Below are positions 1 through 6,697 of a stretch of 9,013 nucleotides of DNA, piece by piece. Origin of the DNA: Deltaproteobacteria bacterium. Lineage in GTDB: Bacteria > Desulfobacterota_B > Binatia > UBA9968. Position 1 is the stretch's first letter. Each line of letters begins with the position of its first letter. The notes under the pieces were generated by a model. The model did no database searches. It had not been told where the DNA came from and saw only the letters and a list, made by a program, of their open reading frames with translations. A program made the position numbers and the translations under genes. The stretch lies in the NCBI GenBank assembly GCA_022545745.1, contig JACZQL010000026.1, positions 1 through 9,013 of the forward strand, in the 5' to 3' direction.

Positions 1-513
1 TTCAACTATTATCGGAAGGTGGCCCTGGATGGAGATTGGGAGGTTGGCCCTGAACAGTTTATACTCACTCGTCACATTTATGTTGATGAAACAGATGAAA
101 AGGCCCGTCAGTTGGCTGAACCTGCTCTGCGCTACTTTTTTAGCCTGCTGAATCGTGGTTTCAACCAGGGCTCAAGCCAAGAAGCCGACGCGAGGCAACA
201 GATTAAGGCAGCGCTCTACACCGATCGCTCCTTCAGCTATTTCCGCGAGGGCAATCGCGAGCGTATCGACTTCTCGAAACTCAGCTGGGAAGGGCTCGAC
301 GAGGCGGGGTTTGTGATTGCGGGTAATCCTGACACCGTGGCACGAAAACTCAACGGACAGATGGGTCAAGTGGGGGCCGATCATTTTATGGGAATGTTTC
401 ATATCGGCAACCTAAGTCACCGTAAGGTCCTGGCCTCTCTGGATCTCTTCAAAAATGAGGTGATGCCTCAGTTGGAACACAGTGAAAGCGGCGTTACCGA
501 CCATCGCCCGTAA
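1..513 (+). CDS. Luciferase-like monooxygenase (LLM family), C-terminal part, 5' end cut by window edge
   Basis: The reading frame is open from base 1 to a TAA at 511-513, giving about 170 residues. The GTG at 19 is internal, and the true start lies left of the window. The C-terminal pattern fits the bacterial-luciferase TIM-barrel family, flavin- or F420-dependent enzymes acting on small organic substrates: a segment like VYVDET-DEKARQLA, then FVIAGNPDTVARKL, a GADHFMGMF strand, and a closing helix with SLDLFKNEVMPQL. The N-terminal half, with much of the cofactor and substrate site, is absent, so neither substrate nor cofactor (FMN or F420) can be assigned. larC follows on the same strand after 57 bp, so the two may be co-transcribed, but no functional link is evident. 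Family assignment is fairly secure; specificity is unknown. Confidence 0.82.
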   Translation, partial: FNYYRKVALDGDWEVGPEQFILTRHIYVDETDEKARQLAEPALRYFFSLLNRGFNQGSSQEADARQQIKAALYTDRSFSYFREGNRERIDFSKLSWEGLDEAGFVIAGNPDTVARKLNGQMGQVGADHFMGMFHIGNLSHRKVLASLDLFKNEVMPQLEHSESGVTDHRP

Positions 514-570
514 AATCCAAAATTACACGACTAAGGCCGTCAAATCTGTTCTGGCAAACCATTGCGCCCT

Positions 571-1737
571 ATGAGAATAGCCTATTTTGATCTGATTTCG
601 GGTTTGAGTGGAGACATGACCGTGGGTGCCCTGCTTCACCTGGGTCTTCCTCGGCAAAAACTGGCTCAGGAGCTGGGCAAGCTACGGGGTGTGAAATATC
701 GCCTTCAGGTCAGTAAGAAGCTTGTCCATGGGATTCAAGCGACGCGCTTTCGGGTCAGGGTCGAAGAAATAGGTCATGAGCGGAGCTGGAGGCAGATCCA
801 ACAGCTGATCAAAGGGAGCTCCCTCAAATCCGAGGTTAAGGAGCGCGGGCTGGATATCTTTGCCAAGCTGGCAGAGGTGGAGGGAAAGATCCACGGAGTC
901 CAACCTGAAAAAGTCCATTTTCATGAAGTGGGTGCCGTTGATTCAATCGTAGATATTATGGCCGCCGCCATAGGTATCCATTACCTGAAGATCGATTCCT
1001 TTGTGTTCTCTCGTATTCCGCTTGGCCGAGGTCTGATTCGCTCAAGACATGGCCCGTTACCCTTACCGGCGCCCGCCACACTCGAACTTTTGAAAGGGCT
1101 GCCAGTTCAATGGACCCATCTCGATGGCGAAACCATTACCCCAACAGGTGCCGCGATCGTTCGCGCCCTGGCCTCTCATGTTGGGGAAATACCGCAGATG
1201 ACCATCGAAAAGATCGGTTATGGGGCTGGAGAAAGAGAGTTCCCAGACCGACCGAACCTGGTACGGGTTCTCTTGGGTGAAAAATCTCCCACCTGGGGCC
1301 AAGACGAGATGCTGGTCATGGAGACAAACATCGATGACATGAACCCTGAGATCTACGACTATCTCTTGGATCGTCTGTTTGCGAACGGGGCCCGTGACGT
1401 CTCTCTCTCGCCGATCCAGATGAAGAAGAACCGGCCCGGTATCCTGCTGCGGATCATCGCCGAACCCTCCACCAAGGACAAACTTGCGGAAATTGTATTT
1501 AAAGAGACCTCCACCATAGGGCTCCGTTATTACCCAGTAGGGCGGGTGATGCTAAAGCGGTCCTCCCAACGCGTCAAAACTAAGTATGGGGCCATCAGCG
1601 TCAAGATTGTTGAAGTGCCTGGAGAAGGGAAAAGGGCGACCCCTGAATATGAGGAGATAAAAAAGCTTGCCGAAAGGAAACGAGTCCCCTTGAAGGTGCT
1701 CTATGATGAGGTCCTCAAAGTTTTCAAGGGACGATAA
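571..1737 (+). CDS. larC: LarC, nickel-pincer cofactor nickel insertion enzyme (nickel chelatase)
   Basis: LarC carries out the last step of nickel-pincer nucleotide synthesis, a CTP-dependent insertion of nickel into pyridinium-3,5-bisthiocarboxylic acid mononucleotide; the cofactor serves LarA-type racemases and epimerases. Family hallmarks are visible: MRIAYFD-(6)-SGDMTVGALL at the N-terminus, HFHEVGAVDSIVDI around residues 116-129, a HGPLPLPAPATLELL segment, TPTGAAI, and METNIDDMNPE opening the C-terminal domain. The protein is 388 residues, full length for the family. I chose the ATG at 571 because homologues begin directly with the MK/RI-YFD strand; the TTG at 562 only adds three residues, and neither has a clear Shine-Dalgarno. 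The gene is one uninterrupted frame, unlike Lactobacillus plantarum, where LarC1/LarC2 are joined by ribosomal frameshifting. larB, larE and larA are not in the window. It converges on bioD with 7 bp between stops. Confidence 0.93.
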   Translation: MRIAYFDLISGLSGDMTVGALLHLGLPRQKLAQELGKLRGVKYRLQVSKKLVHGIQATRFRVRVEEIGHERSWRQIQQLIKGSSLKSEVKERGLDIFAKLAEVEGKIHGVQPEKVHFHEVGAVDSIVDIMAAAIGIHYLKIDSFVFSRIPLGRGLIRSRHGPLPLPAPATLELLKGLPVQWTHLDGETITPTGAAIVRALASHVGEIPQMTIEKIGYGAGEREFPDRPNLVRVLLGEKSPTWGQDEMLVMETNIDDMNPEIYDYLLDRLFANGARDVSLSPIQMKKNRPGILLRIIAEPSTKDKLAEIVFKETSTIGLRYYPVGRVMLKRSSQRVKTKYGAISVKIVEVPGEGKRATPEYEEIKKLAERKRVPLKVLYDEVLKVFKGR

Positions 1738-1744
1738 ACTTGTG

Positions 1745-2491
1745 TTAGGAAGGGTACTCCCCCTTCAAGAACGGGTCCAAAAGGTTAAGATGGATTTTCT
1801 CCTGGAAGAGTGTCGAGAGAAATGATGGTCTGATTCCTACACCGGCGCCCTGAAGTTGCGTGGTTGTCAGGTGGGGAATCTTTCCCAGGCACGGGATGGA
1901 GGTCAGTGCTTGCAGCGATCTGGCGTTGGTCTTTGTGGCAGGAGAGGGATGGCTCTCGAGATCATTGAGGATATATCCCACCACCTCTATTCCAATACGC
2001 GAAGCATGCGCTAACGTGAGCAGGGTATGATTGATGGCCCCAAGGCGATTTGCAACCACCACAATTACCGGAAGGTTTAACCGACGCACCAGATCCGCAT
2101 AGGTGAAACGCGACTGGAGGGGGACCAAAAGCCCCCCGGCTCCTTCCACGAGAGTCAGGTCGTTTGAGCCGCTCATCTCACTGTATATCTGGCTGAGCAG
2201 GGAGAAATGGATTTCAATACCAGCTTCCTCTGCGGCCACACTGGGAGCCAGGGGGGACGACAAGCGATAGGGGCAGATTCGATGCAGGGGTTCCTCGCTT
2301 CCTGAGGCCTCTTTCAGATAAAAGGCGTCTTGAGGGAAAAGTTCCCCCTCTCTGTCCTGGCAACCCGTTTCCACGGGTTTCATGACACCGATCTTATAAC
2401 CCAACTCTCGCAAGGCGCTGGCCAGCCCGCAGGCGACGAGGGTTTTGCCTACGCCCGTGTCTGTTCCAGTAATAAAGAGTCCTTTTCCCAT
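1745..2491 (-). CDS. bioD: Dethiobiotin synthetase
   Basis: BioD closes the ureido ring of dethiobiotin from 7,8-diaminopelargonic acid, CO2 and ATP in the cytoplasm, the penultimate step of biotin synthesis. The 248-residue protein shows the complete family pattern: Walker-type loop GTDTGVGKT at residues 9-17, catalytic-region KPVETG at 38-43, LSSPLAPSVAAE at 77-88 and VEGAGGLLVP at 115-124. The frame stays open upstream to 2725, but that extension reads through bioA in another frame and has no family similarity. The start is the ATG at 2491, immediately before the GKGLFITGTDTG strand. Its A is shared with the bioA TAA stop (TAATG), and a GAGGG lies at 2495-2499. This arrangement favours translational coupling. 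Length and motifs appear intact. Confidence 0.96.
   Translation of the reverse strand: MGKGLFITGTDTGVGKTLVACGLASALRELGYKIGVMKPVETGCQDREGELFPQDAFYLKEASGSEEPLHRICPYRLSSPLAPSVAAEEAGIEIHFSLLSQIYSEMSGSNDLTLVEGAGGLLVPLQSRFTYADLVRRLNLPVIVVVANRLGAINHTLLTLAHASRIGIEVVGYILNDLESHPSPATKTNARSLQALTSIPCLGKIPHLTTTQLQGAGVGIRPSFLSTLFQEKIHLNLLDPFLKGEYPS
1749..1766. terminator. Weak hairpin at the larC/bioD convergence
   Basis: A 6-bp stem GAAGGG / CCCTTC with a six-base loop lies in the last codons of bioD, 11 bp past the larC stop. Convergent genes with a 7-bp gap need termination here, and an inverted repeat could serve both strands. No T tract follows on either side, so it is not a convincing intrinsic terminator; Rho-dependent termination is equally possible. 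Confidence 0.22.
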
Positions 2492-2499
2492 TAACCCTC
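2489..2499 (-). promoter_or_regulatory. bioA/bioD TAATG stop-start overlap with internal Shine-Dalgarno
   Basis: On the minus strand the sequence reads GAGGGTTAATG: the bioA stop TAA (2493-2491) and the bioD start ATG (2491-2489) share one base, with GAGGG four bases ahead of the ATG. This fixes the bioD start and suggests reinitiation by ribosomes finishing bioA. Confidence 0.7.
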
Positions 2500-3849
2500 G
2501 GTAACGAGCCGGATGGATTCGTAGACCACGTCGAGAAGCGTTTTCATCTCGCCTTCGGTGATGCTCAGTGGAGGCATTAATATGATGACGTCTCCCAAGG
2601 GACGTACAATGACACCTCTCTTCCTCGCCTCGAGGATGACACGGTGAGCCGTTCGCGACTCTGCTGGATATTCCTTCAAGGTCTCCTTTTCCGCCACCAG
2701 TTGGATGCCCACCATGAAACCCCATTGACGAATATCACCCACATGGGGCAAGGGGAGAAATTCTTGTTCCAGCCTGCTCTTGAGAATTTGGATCTTGGGC
2801 TGCATCTTCTCCAAGATCCTCTCACTTTGGAAGAGCTCCAGGCTGGCCAGTGCCACGGCGCATCCCAGTGGATTACCTGTATAGGTATGCCCATGAAAGA
2901 AACTCTTGAATTCTCCGTACTCGCCAAGAAACGTAGAAAATATCTCCTCCGTGACGAGAGTCGCTGCTAAAGGTAGATAGCCGCTTGTCAATCCCTTCGC
3001 CAGACATAGGAGATCCGGGCTCACGCCTTCATGCTCACAGGCGAACATCCGACCGGTGCGGCCAAAACCCGTGGCCACCTCGTCGACAATCAGAATGACC
3101 CCGTTTCTGCGGCAGATGTCACTCAAGGATTTTACATAGCCCGACGGTTGCGACCACATTCCCGCGGCGCCCTGCATTAGAGGTTCCATGATCAGGGCCG
3201 CAAGGTTGTTTTTCTCCTTAAAGATTTGCTCCTCGGCTTCCTCAAGGGCGGCCTTCAAGGCCTTCTCGGCGTTCATCTTGTGGTAGTAGCGAAAGATATG
3301 AGGGGGATTTAAGCGCAGGGTGGAAAAGAGCAGCGGGCGGAAAAAGCGGTGGAAGGTATCGGAGTATCCGAGGCTAACGGCACCCAAGGTGTCCCCATGA
3401 TAGGCTTCTGCGAGGGTAGCGAGCCGAGTGCGGTTCTTTTCCCCTTTGAGTTGCCAGTATTGGCAGGCAATCTTGAGGGCGGCTTCAACGGCAGTAGCAC
3501 CGTCGTCTGAGTAAAAAACGCGTCGTAACCCTGGCGGGGCAATCTTGATTAACTTTTCGGCGAGCCTAATCCCGGGGATGTGAGTGAGACCAAGGAAAGT
3601 AGAGTGGGCGATGGAGTCGAGCTGAGTTTTTACGGCCTCATCGAGTTCCTGCCTACGGTGACCATGGAGATTACACCAGAGGGAGGAGACCCCGTCAATG
3701 TATTTTTTGCCCTGGATGTCTACGAGGATGCACCCCTGTCCATTTGCGATAATGCAAGGTTCCTCCTCGATCCATTCCTGCATCTGGGTAAATGGGTGCC
3801 ATAGATAGGTGTGGTCCAGCCTTTTTAGCTCATCATAGTCTGGGCTCAT
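2491..3849 (-). CDS. bioA: Adenosylmethionine (or lysine)-8-amino-7-oxononanoate aminotransferase
   Basis: BioA is a PLP-dependent class III aminotransferase that converts 8-amino-7-oxononanoate (KAPA) to 7,8-diaminopelargonate (DAPA). The 452-residue product is of normal length. Visible motifs are WHPFTQM at residues 17-23, YSDDGATAVEAALKIA near 113-128, AYHGDTLGA at 149-157, IVDEVATGFGRTG with PLP-contacting D256, and LAKGLTSGYLP with Schiff-base lysine K285. I chose the ATG at 3849 because homologues start just before the LWHPFTQM segment and an AAGGA Shine-Dalgarno precedes it. The frame is open to 3978, but that part is antisense-like read-through of bioF. It overlaps the bioF end by 17 nt. 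The active-site segment reads SSLWCN, where the E. coli enzyme has a Trp pair (SSWW), so the amino donor (SAM as in E. coli, or lysine as in Bacillus BioK) is uncertain. Confidence 0.95.
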   Translation of the reverse strand: MSPDYDELKRLDHTYLWHPFTQMQEWIEEEPCIIANGQGCILVDIQGKKYIDGVSSLWCNLHGHRRQELDEAVKTQLDSIAHSTFLGLTHIPGIRLAEKLIKIAPPGLRRVFYSDDGATAVEAALKIACQYWQLKGEKNRTRLATLAEAYHGDTLGAVSLGYSDTFHRFFRPLLFSTLRLNPPHIFRYYHKMNAEKALKAALEEAEEQIFKEKNNLAALIMEPLMQGAAGMWSQPSGYVKSLSDICRRNGVILIVDEVATGFGRTGRMFACEHEGVSPDLLCLAKGLTSGYLPLAATLVTEEIFSTFLGEYGEFKSFFHGHTYTGNPLGCAVALASLELFQSERILEKMQPKIQILKSRLEQEFLPLPHVGDIRQWGFMVGIQLVAEKETLKEYPAESRTAHRVILEARKRGVIVRPLGDVIILMPPLSITEGEMKTLLDVVYESIRLVTEG

Positions 3850-5008
3850 TTTCTTCCTTGACCTCTTTAAAGGCCTGGATTGCTTGTTTGAGATGCTCAT
3901 CGGTATGGGTGGCCATGGGAGTAACGCGCAGACGCGCCGACCCCGGTTGAACCGTAGGCGGACGGATCCCTTGGGCATAGACTCCCTTTGCGAGCAAACA
4001 CTCTGAAAAGCTCATGCAGTCCCCAGCGTCGCCAATCATCAAGGGAAGGATCTGGCTGCTGCTCTTTCCCAGGGAAAAGCCGAGATCCTTGAGTTCGTTC
4101 CTGAGGTATTGGCTGTTGCGCCAGAGGGTGAAGCGCCTCTCAGGCTCTTTCTCCAAAAGATCAATGGCCGCGATCGCTATTGCCATCATGACCGGTGGGG
4201 GAGCCGTGGTAAAAATGAAACTGCGGCAACGGTTGATCAGCAACTCCCGCAGGTTTCGTTTCCCTGCCACATAGGCCCCAAACCCGCCCAATGCTTTTCC
4301 TAAGGTTCCCATCTGGACCAGCACTCTTTCCCTTAACCCCATTTCTGCCACGATCCCTGCCCCGTTGGGACCAAACACCCCAGTGGCATGTGCTTCATCG
4401 ACCATGATCATGGCCCCGTGACGTTCCGCCAGATCCACGATCTCTTCCATGGGCGCAATGTCTCCATCCATGCTAAAGACTGTCTCCGTAACGATCAACT
4501 TCCTGGCCTTTTGAGGCGCGTTCTTAAGGGCAGCCTCAAGGTGGGTTAAATTGCAATGGGGATAAACCACAACCTTTGCCCGCGAAAGACGGCAACCGTC
4601 TATGAGGCTCGCATGATTTAAGGCATCACTAAAAAGCACATCCCCCTCACCTACCAGGGTTGAAAGGATGCCAACGTTTGCCTGGAAACCCGAATTGAAG
4701 ACCAGGGCCGATTCGGTCCCTTTGAGTCTGGCAATGCTTTCCTCCAACTCCAGATGGAGGGTCATGTTTCCTGAAATCAGCCGGGAGGCCCCGGAGCCGC
4801 AGCCGTACCGTTCCAAGGCCTCTTTAGCCGCCGTTTCCAGCTCGGGATGATTGGCCAGGCCCAGGTAATTATTGGAGGAAAAGTTCAAGACCTCTCGACC
4901 GTCGAGAAGGATGGTGGGCCCTTGCTCTCCGTCCACCTGACGCAGTTGTCGGTACAGGCCTCGGCGCTCTATCTCAGCCAGCTCTGTCGCAATGAAATCT
5001 GCAGGCAT
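3833..5008 (-). CDS. bioF: 8-amino-7-oxononanoate synthase (KAPA synthase)
   Basis: BioF is a PLP-dependent alpha-oxoamine synthase that condenses pimeloyl-ACP or pimeloyl-CoA with L-alanine to give KAPA, the first ring-assembly step of biotin. Counting from ATG 5008, the 391-residue protein shows NFSSNNYLGLA near 42-52, the CGSGASRLISGN glycine-rich segment, H132 in the DALNHASLIDG motif, DEAHATGVFG at 204-213, and TLGKALGG with Schiff-base lysine K238. All family residues I can locate are present. The in-frame GTG at 5017 would add three residues (MKK); neither start has a strong Shine-Dalgarno, and I prefer the ATG. It is the first gene of the bioF-bioA-bioD cluster. Related alpha-oxoamine synthases (such as Kbl) share the fold, but the neighbouring bioA and bioD settle the assignment. 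Confidence 0.95.
   Translation of the reverse strand: MPADFIATELAEIERRGLYRQLRQVDGEQGPTILLDGREVLNFSSNNYLGLANHPELETAAKEALERYGCGSGASRLISGNMTLHLELEESIARLKGTESALVFNSGFQANVGILSTLVGEGDVLFSDALNHASLIDGCRLSRAKVVVYPHCNLTHLEAALKNAPQKARKLIVTETVFSMDGDIAPMEEIVDLAERHGAMIMVDEAHATGVFGPNGAGIVAEMGLRERVLVQMGTLGKALGGFGAYVAGKRNLRELLINRCRSFIFTTAPPPVMMAIAIAAIDLLEKEPERRFTLWRNSQYLRNELKDLGFSLGKSSSQILPLMIGDAGDCMSFSECLLAKGVYAQGIRPPTVQPGSARLRVTPMATHTDEHLKQAIQAFKEVKEENEPRL
3853..3859 (-). promoter_or_regulatory. Ribosome binding site of bioA, inside the bioF 3' end
   Basis: AAGGAAG on the minus strand ends three bases before the ATG at 3849, and a second purine run (GAGG, 3863-3866) lies just upstream. Both sit within the final codons of bioF. 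This site decides the bioA start over the longer open frame and implies that bioF translation passes over the bioA initiation region. Confidence 0.65.
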
Positions 5009-5076
5009 CTTTTTCACTTATTATAGCCAGATGGGATTATCAACGGTGCTAATTACTCGTCTGGTTGAAAGCAGGT

Positions 5077-5104
5077 TAAAAGAAAGGGGCGGGCGGTAAC
5101 CCCT
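5077..5104 (-). terminator. Possible intrinsic terminator ahead of bioF
   Basis: On the minus strand AGGGG (5104-5100) can pair with CCCCT (5089-5085) across a ten-base GC-rich loop, followed at once by TTCTTTTA. It lies 114 bp past the kinase-like gene and 69 bp before bioF. The stem is short, so it is only a candidate for separating the signalling operon from the biotin cluster. Confidence 0.35.
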
Positions 5105-5146
5105 GAGCCTGGATCAAAGGGAGTCAGGATTATGGGTCCATTACTG

Positions 5147-5173
5147 AAAAACCCTGTGAAATTGTGTAACAGG
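5147..5173 (-). terminator. Possible intrinsic terminator of the signalling operon
   Basis: On the minus strand CCTGT (5173-5169) pairs with ACAGG (5157-5153) around an eleven-base loop, followed by GTTTTT. It begins 44 bp after the stop of the receiver-PAS protein, a natural place for an operon end. The stem is only five pairs and the loop is AT-rich, so strength is doubtful. Confidence 0.35.
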
Positions 5174-5217
5174 ATATTGATTTTTCCTCGGAAATGGAGT
5201 GCGATAGGGATGTTTCC

Positions 5218-6684
5218 TTACATTGGGACGGAGATAAGCAATGTGGTTCCTTCCTGGGTGCCGTTCTGAACATCAATCCTGCCTCCGTGTTGGGCCACGA
5301 TCTGTTGAGCCACATAAAGTCCCACCGTATTGATTTCCTCTCCGCCTCTGCGTAGCTTTTTTCGTCTGTCAAAAAGGAAAGGGAGCTCCTCCGCCGAAAA
5401 GGGGGCCCCGCTGCTCCTGACGCCTACGACAATTTGTTTACCATGACCTAGCAGTCCTATGGTGACCTTGCTTCCCAAAGGAGAAAAGTCGATGGCATTG
5501 CTGATGAGGATTCCAATGGCGCGCTCCATCTGGACCCCGTCCAAGAAAACGGTTGGGAGATCGTTCGCTATCTCTTGCACAATCGTAATCTTCTTAACGT
5601 TGGCCTCCCGCTCTCGTTCTTTCACGGCCTGGTCCACGATTCGTGCCATTTGCATGGGTGCCTTTTGGACTTCAAATTTACCCGCTTCCATGTCTGCAGC
5701 TTCGCCGTGGTTGGTCACAAGATCGTAGAGACGCCTGGCCAAGACCTCAACCCGTTTGATGGAGAGAAGCTGATGGGCTTCTGCCTGATCTGTACCGATG
5801 GTCAATGCCATCTCGAGGTAGCCGAGCATCGCGGCTAAGGGGGTCTTTAAATTCCCTGTAATCGTGCTGAGGATCTCATCGGTGGACGCCTGTGATGGTT
5901 GAGCCGGAGGGGGAGCAGACGTTTTAGGCCCTGGCGCATCTTGTTTTGAGTTCAGGCAGAATCCTATCAAGGCGGTGGTTTCTCCTGCCTCATCGAGGAG
6001 CTGGGTCATCTTGGTCTTGATCGTGGAATCAGAGCCATCTTTTTTTTTCAGTATCACATTCCCCTGCCACCGTTTATGTGGGAAAGGATCGGAGACTTCT
6101 GTCCAAGAGGATTCATTGGTTTGAAAAGATGAGAGCACCCGATCAATGGGCTCACCCACGAGCTCTTCACCTGCATAACCGAGGAGGTCTTCCAGCTCAG
6201 GGTTCGTGAAAACAATTCGGCCTTCCTGGTTGGCGACAAATATTCCCTCTGGGGATTCCAACAAGGCCGCTGCGAGCCACCGCTTTTCATCCTGGTAGTA
6301 CTGGTTTTCTGCTCTCAGCTTTTTCCACTCAACGTTCCGGGTGATAGCCTGCGGGATCTCGTCTACATGTGAGAGACCGGGCTGTTTGACAACGTAGTCC
6401 CATGCCCCTTTCTTCAGGGCCTCATCCACGGCAGTGAGCCGTTCCAGTGAAGCCAAGACGATAACCACCGTGTCAGGATAAACCTTGTGAATCTGTTGAA
6501 CAGACTCGATCCCCTTCGGATTGAGGTCTAAATCGACCATTACGCTGGCCTCGTGATCGGCCTCCAGCCGTGCCAGGCAGGCGGGGAGATCGTGTACCGC
6601 GGTGATGGACACACCTTTAGCTACGAGCCCCTCCTGGATGACTCGGGAGGATCCCTTACCATCTTCGAATTGGACAACTCTCAT
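5218..6684 (-). CDS. Receiver-PAS-histidine-kinase-like protein lacking the phospho-accepting histidine
   Basis: The 488-residue, soluble-looking protein has four parts. Residues 1-120 form a receiver-like domain with acidic E7/D8, a probable phospho-site at D51 (or D53), S79 and K100. A helical linker (about 112-137) leads to a PAS domain (about 135-245, GIFVANQEGRIVFTNPE then LLGY). A Pro/Ala linker (249-268) precedes a histidine-kinase-like dimerisation and ATPase region (269-488). The usual H-box SHELRTPL reads T-G-N-L-K-T-P-L at 276-283, putting Gly277 where the histidine should be. The N-box asparagine is kept (N396 in ISNAIDFSP), but the G1 box DxGxG reads S-S-G-A-P (424-428) and G2 keeps only G455-L456. 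It therefore looks like a pseudokinase acting by binding or scaffolding. It is third in the operon, 13 bp after the upstream stop, with no strong Shine-Dalgarno. Its signal and partner are unknown. Confidence 0.85.
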   Translation of the reverse strand: MRVVQFEDGKGSSRVIQEGLVAKGVSITAVHDLPACLARLEADHEASVMVDLDLNPKGIESVQQIHKVYPDTVVIVLASLERLTAVDEALKKGAWDYVVKQPGLSHVDEIPQAITRNVEWKKLRAENQYYQDEKRWLAAALLESPEGIFVANQEGRIVFTNPELEDLLGYAGEELVGEPIDRVLSSFQTNESSWTEVSDPFPHKRWQGNVILKKKDGSDSTIKTKMTQLLDEAGETTALIGFCLNSKQDAPGPKTSAPPPAQPSQASTDEILSTITGNLKTPLAAMLGYLEMALTIGTDQAEAHQLLSIKRVEVLARRLYDLVTNHGEAADMEAGKFEVQKAPMQMARIVDQAVKEREREANVKKITIVQEIANDLPTVFLDGVQMERAIGILISNAIDFSPLGSKVTIGLLGHGKQIVVGVRSSGAPFSAEELPFLFDRRKKLRRGGEEINTVGLYVAQQIVAQHGGRIDVQNGTQEGTTLLISVPM

Positions 6685-6697
6685 GACTCTGTTGATC

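Larger units (their letters stand above)
5018..5217. other. Non-coding gap between signalling operon and bioF
   Basis: These 200 bp contain the two weak hairpins listed separately, an 11-bp-spaced direct repeat (GGTTGAAA at 5063-5070 and GGTTAAAA at 5074-5081) and, on the minus strand, a TATAAT at 5025-5020 just before bioF with no good -35 hexamer at normal spacing. I see no gene, tRNA or recognisable riboswitch, and no clear BirA-type or BioR-type palindrome. The bioF promoter probably lies here. Confidence 0.5.

Noticed and set aside
562..570. TTG at 562 as the larC start
   Set aside because: It adds only three residues ahead of the family's usual N-terminus and has no ribosome binding site, while ATG 571 begins exactly at the conserved strand.
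2492..2725. N-terminal extension of the bioD frame
   Set aside because: It lies wholly inside bioA in another frame, has no BioD similarity, and the ATG at 2491 sits exactly before the conserved strand.
3850..3978. N-terminal extension of the bioA frame
   Set aside because: It overlaps bioF, is Arg/Pro-rich and unlike BioA, and the ATG at 3849 has its own Shine-Dalgarno.
5020..5025. TATAAT on the minus strand just before bioF as a -10 box
   Set aside because: The nearest -35-like hexamer (TTGATA, 5043-5038) is only 12 bp away, no extended -10 is present, and transcription would start nearly at the start codon. It is recorded but not called as a promoter.
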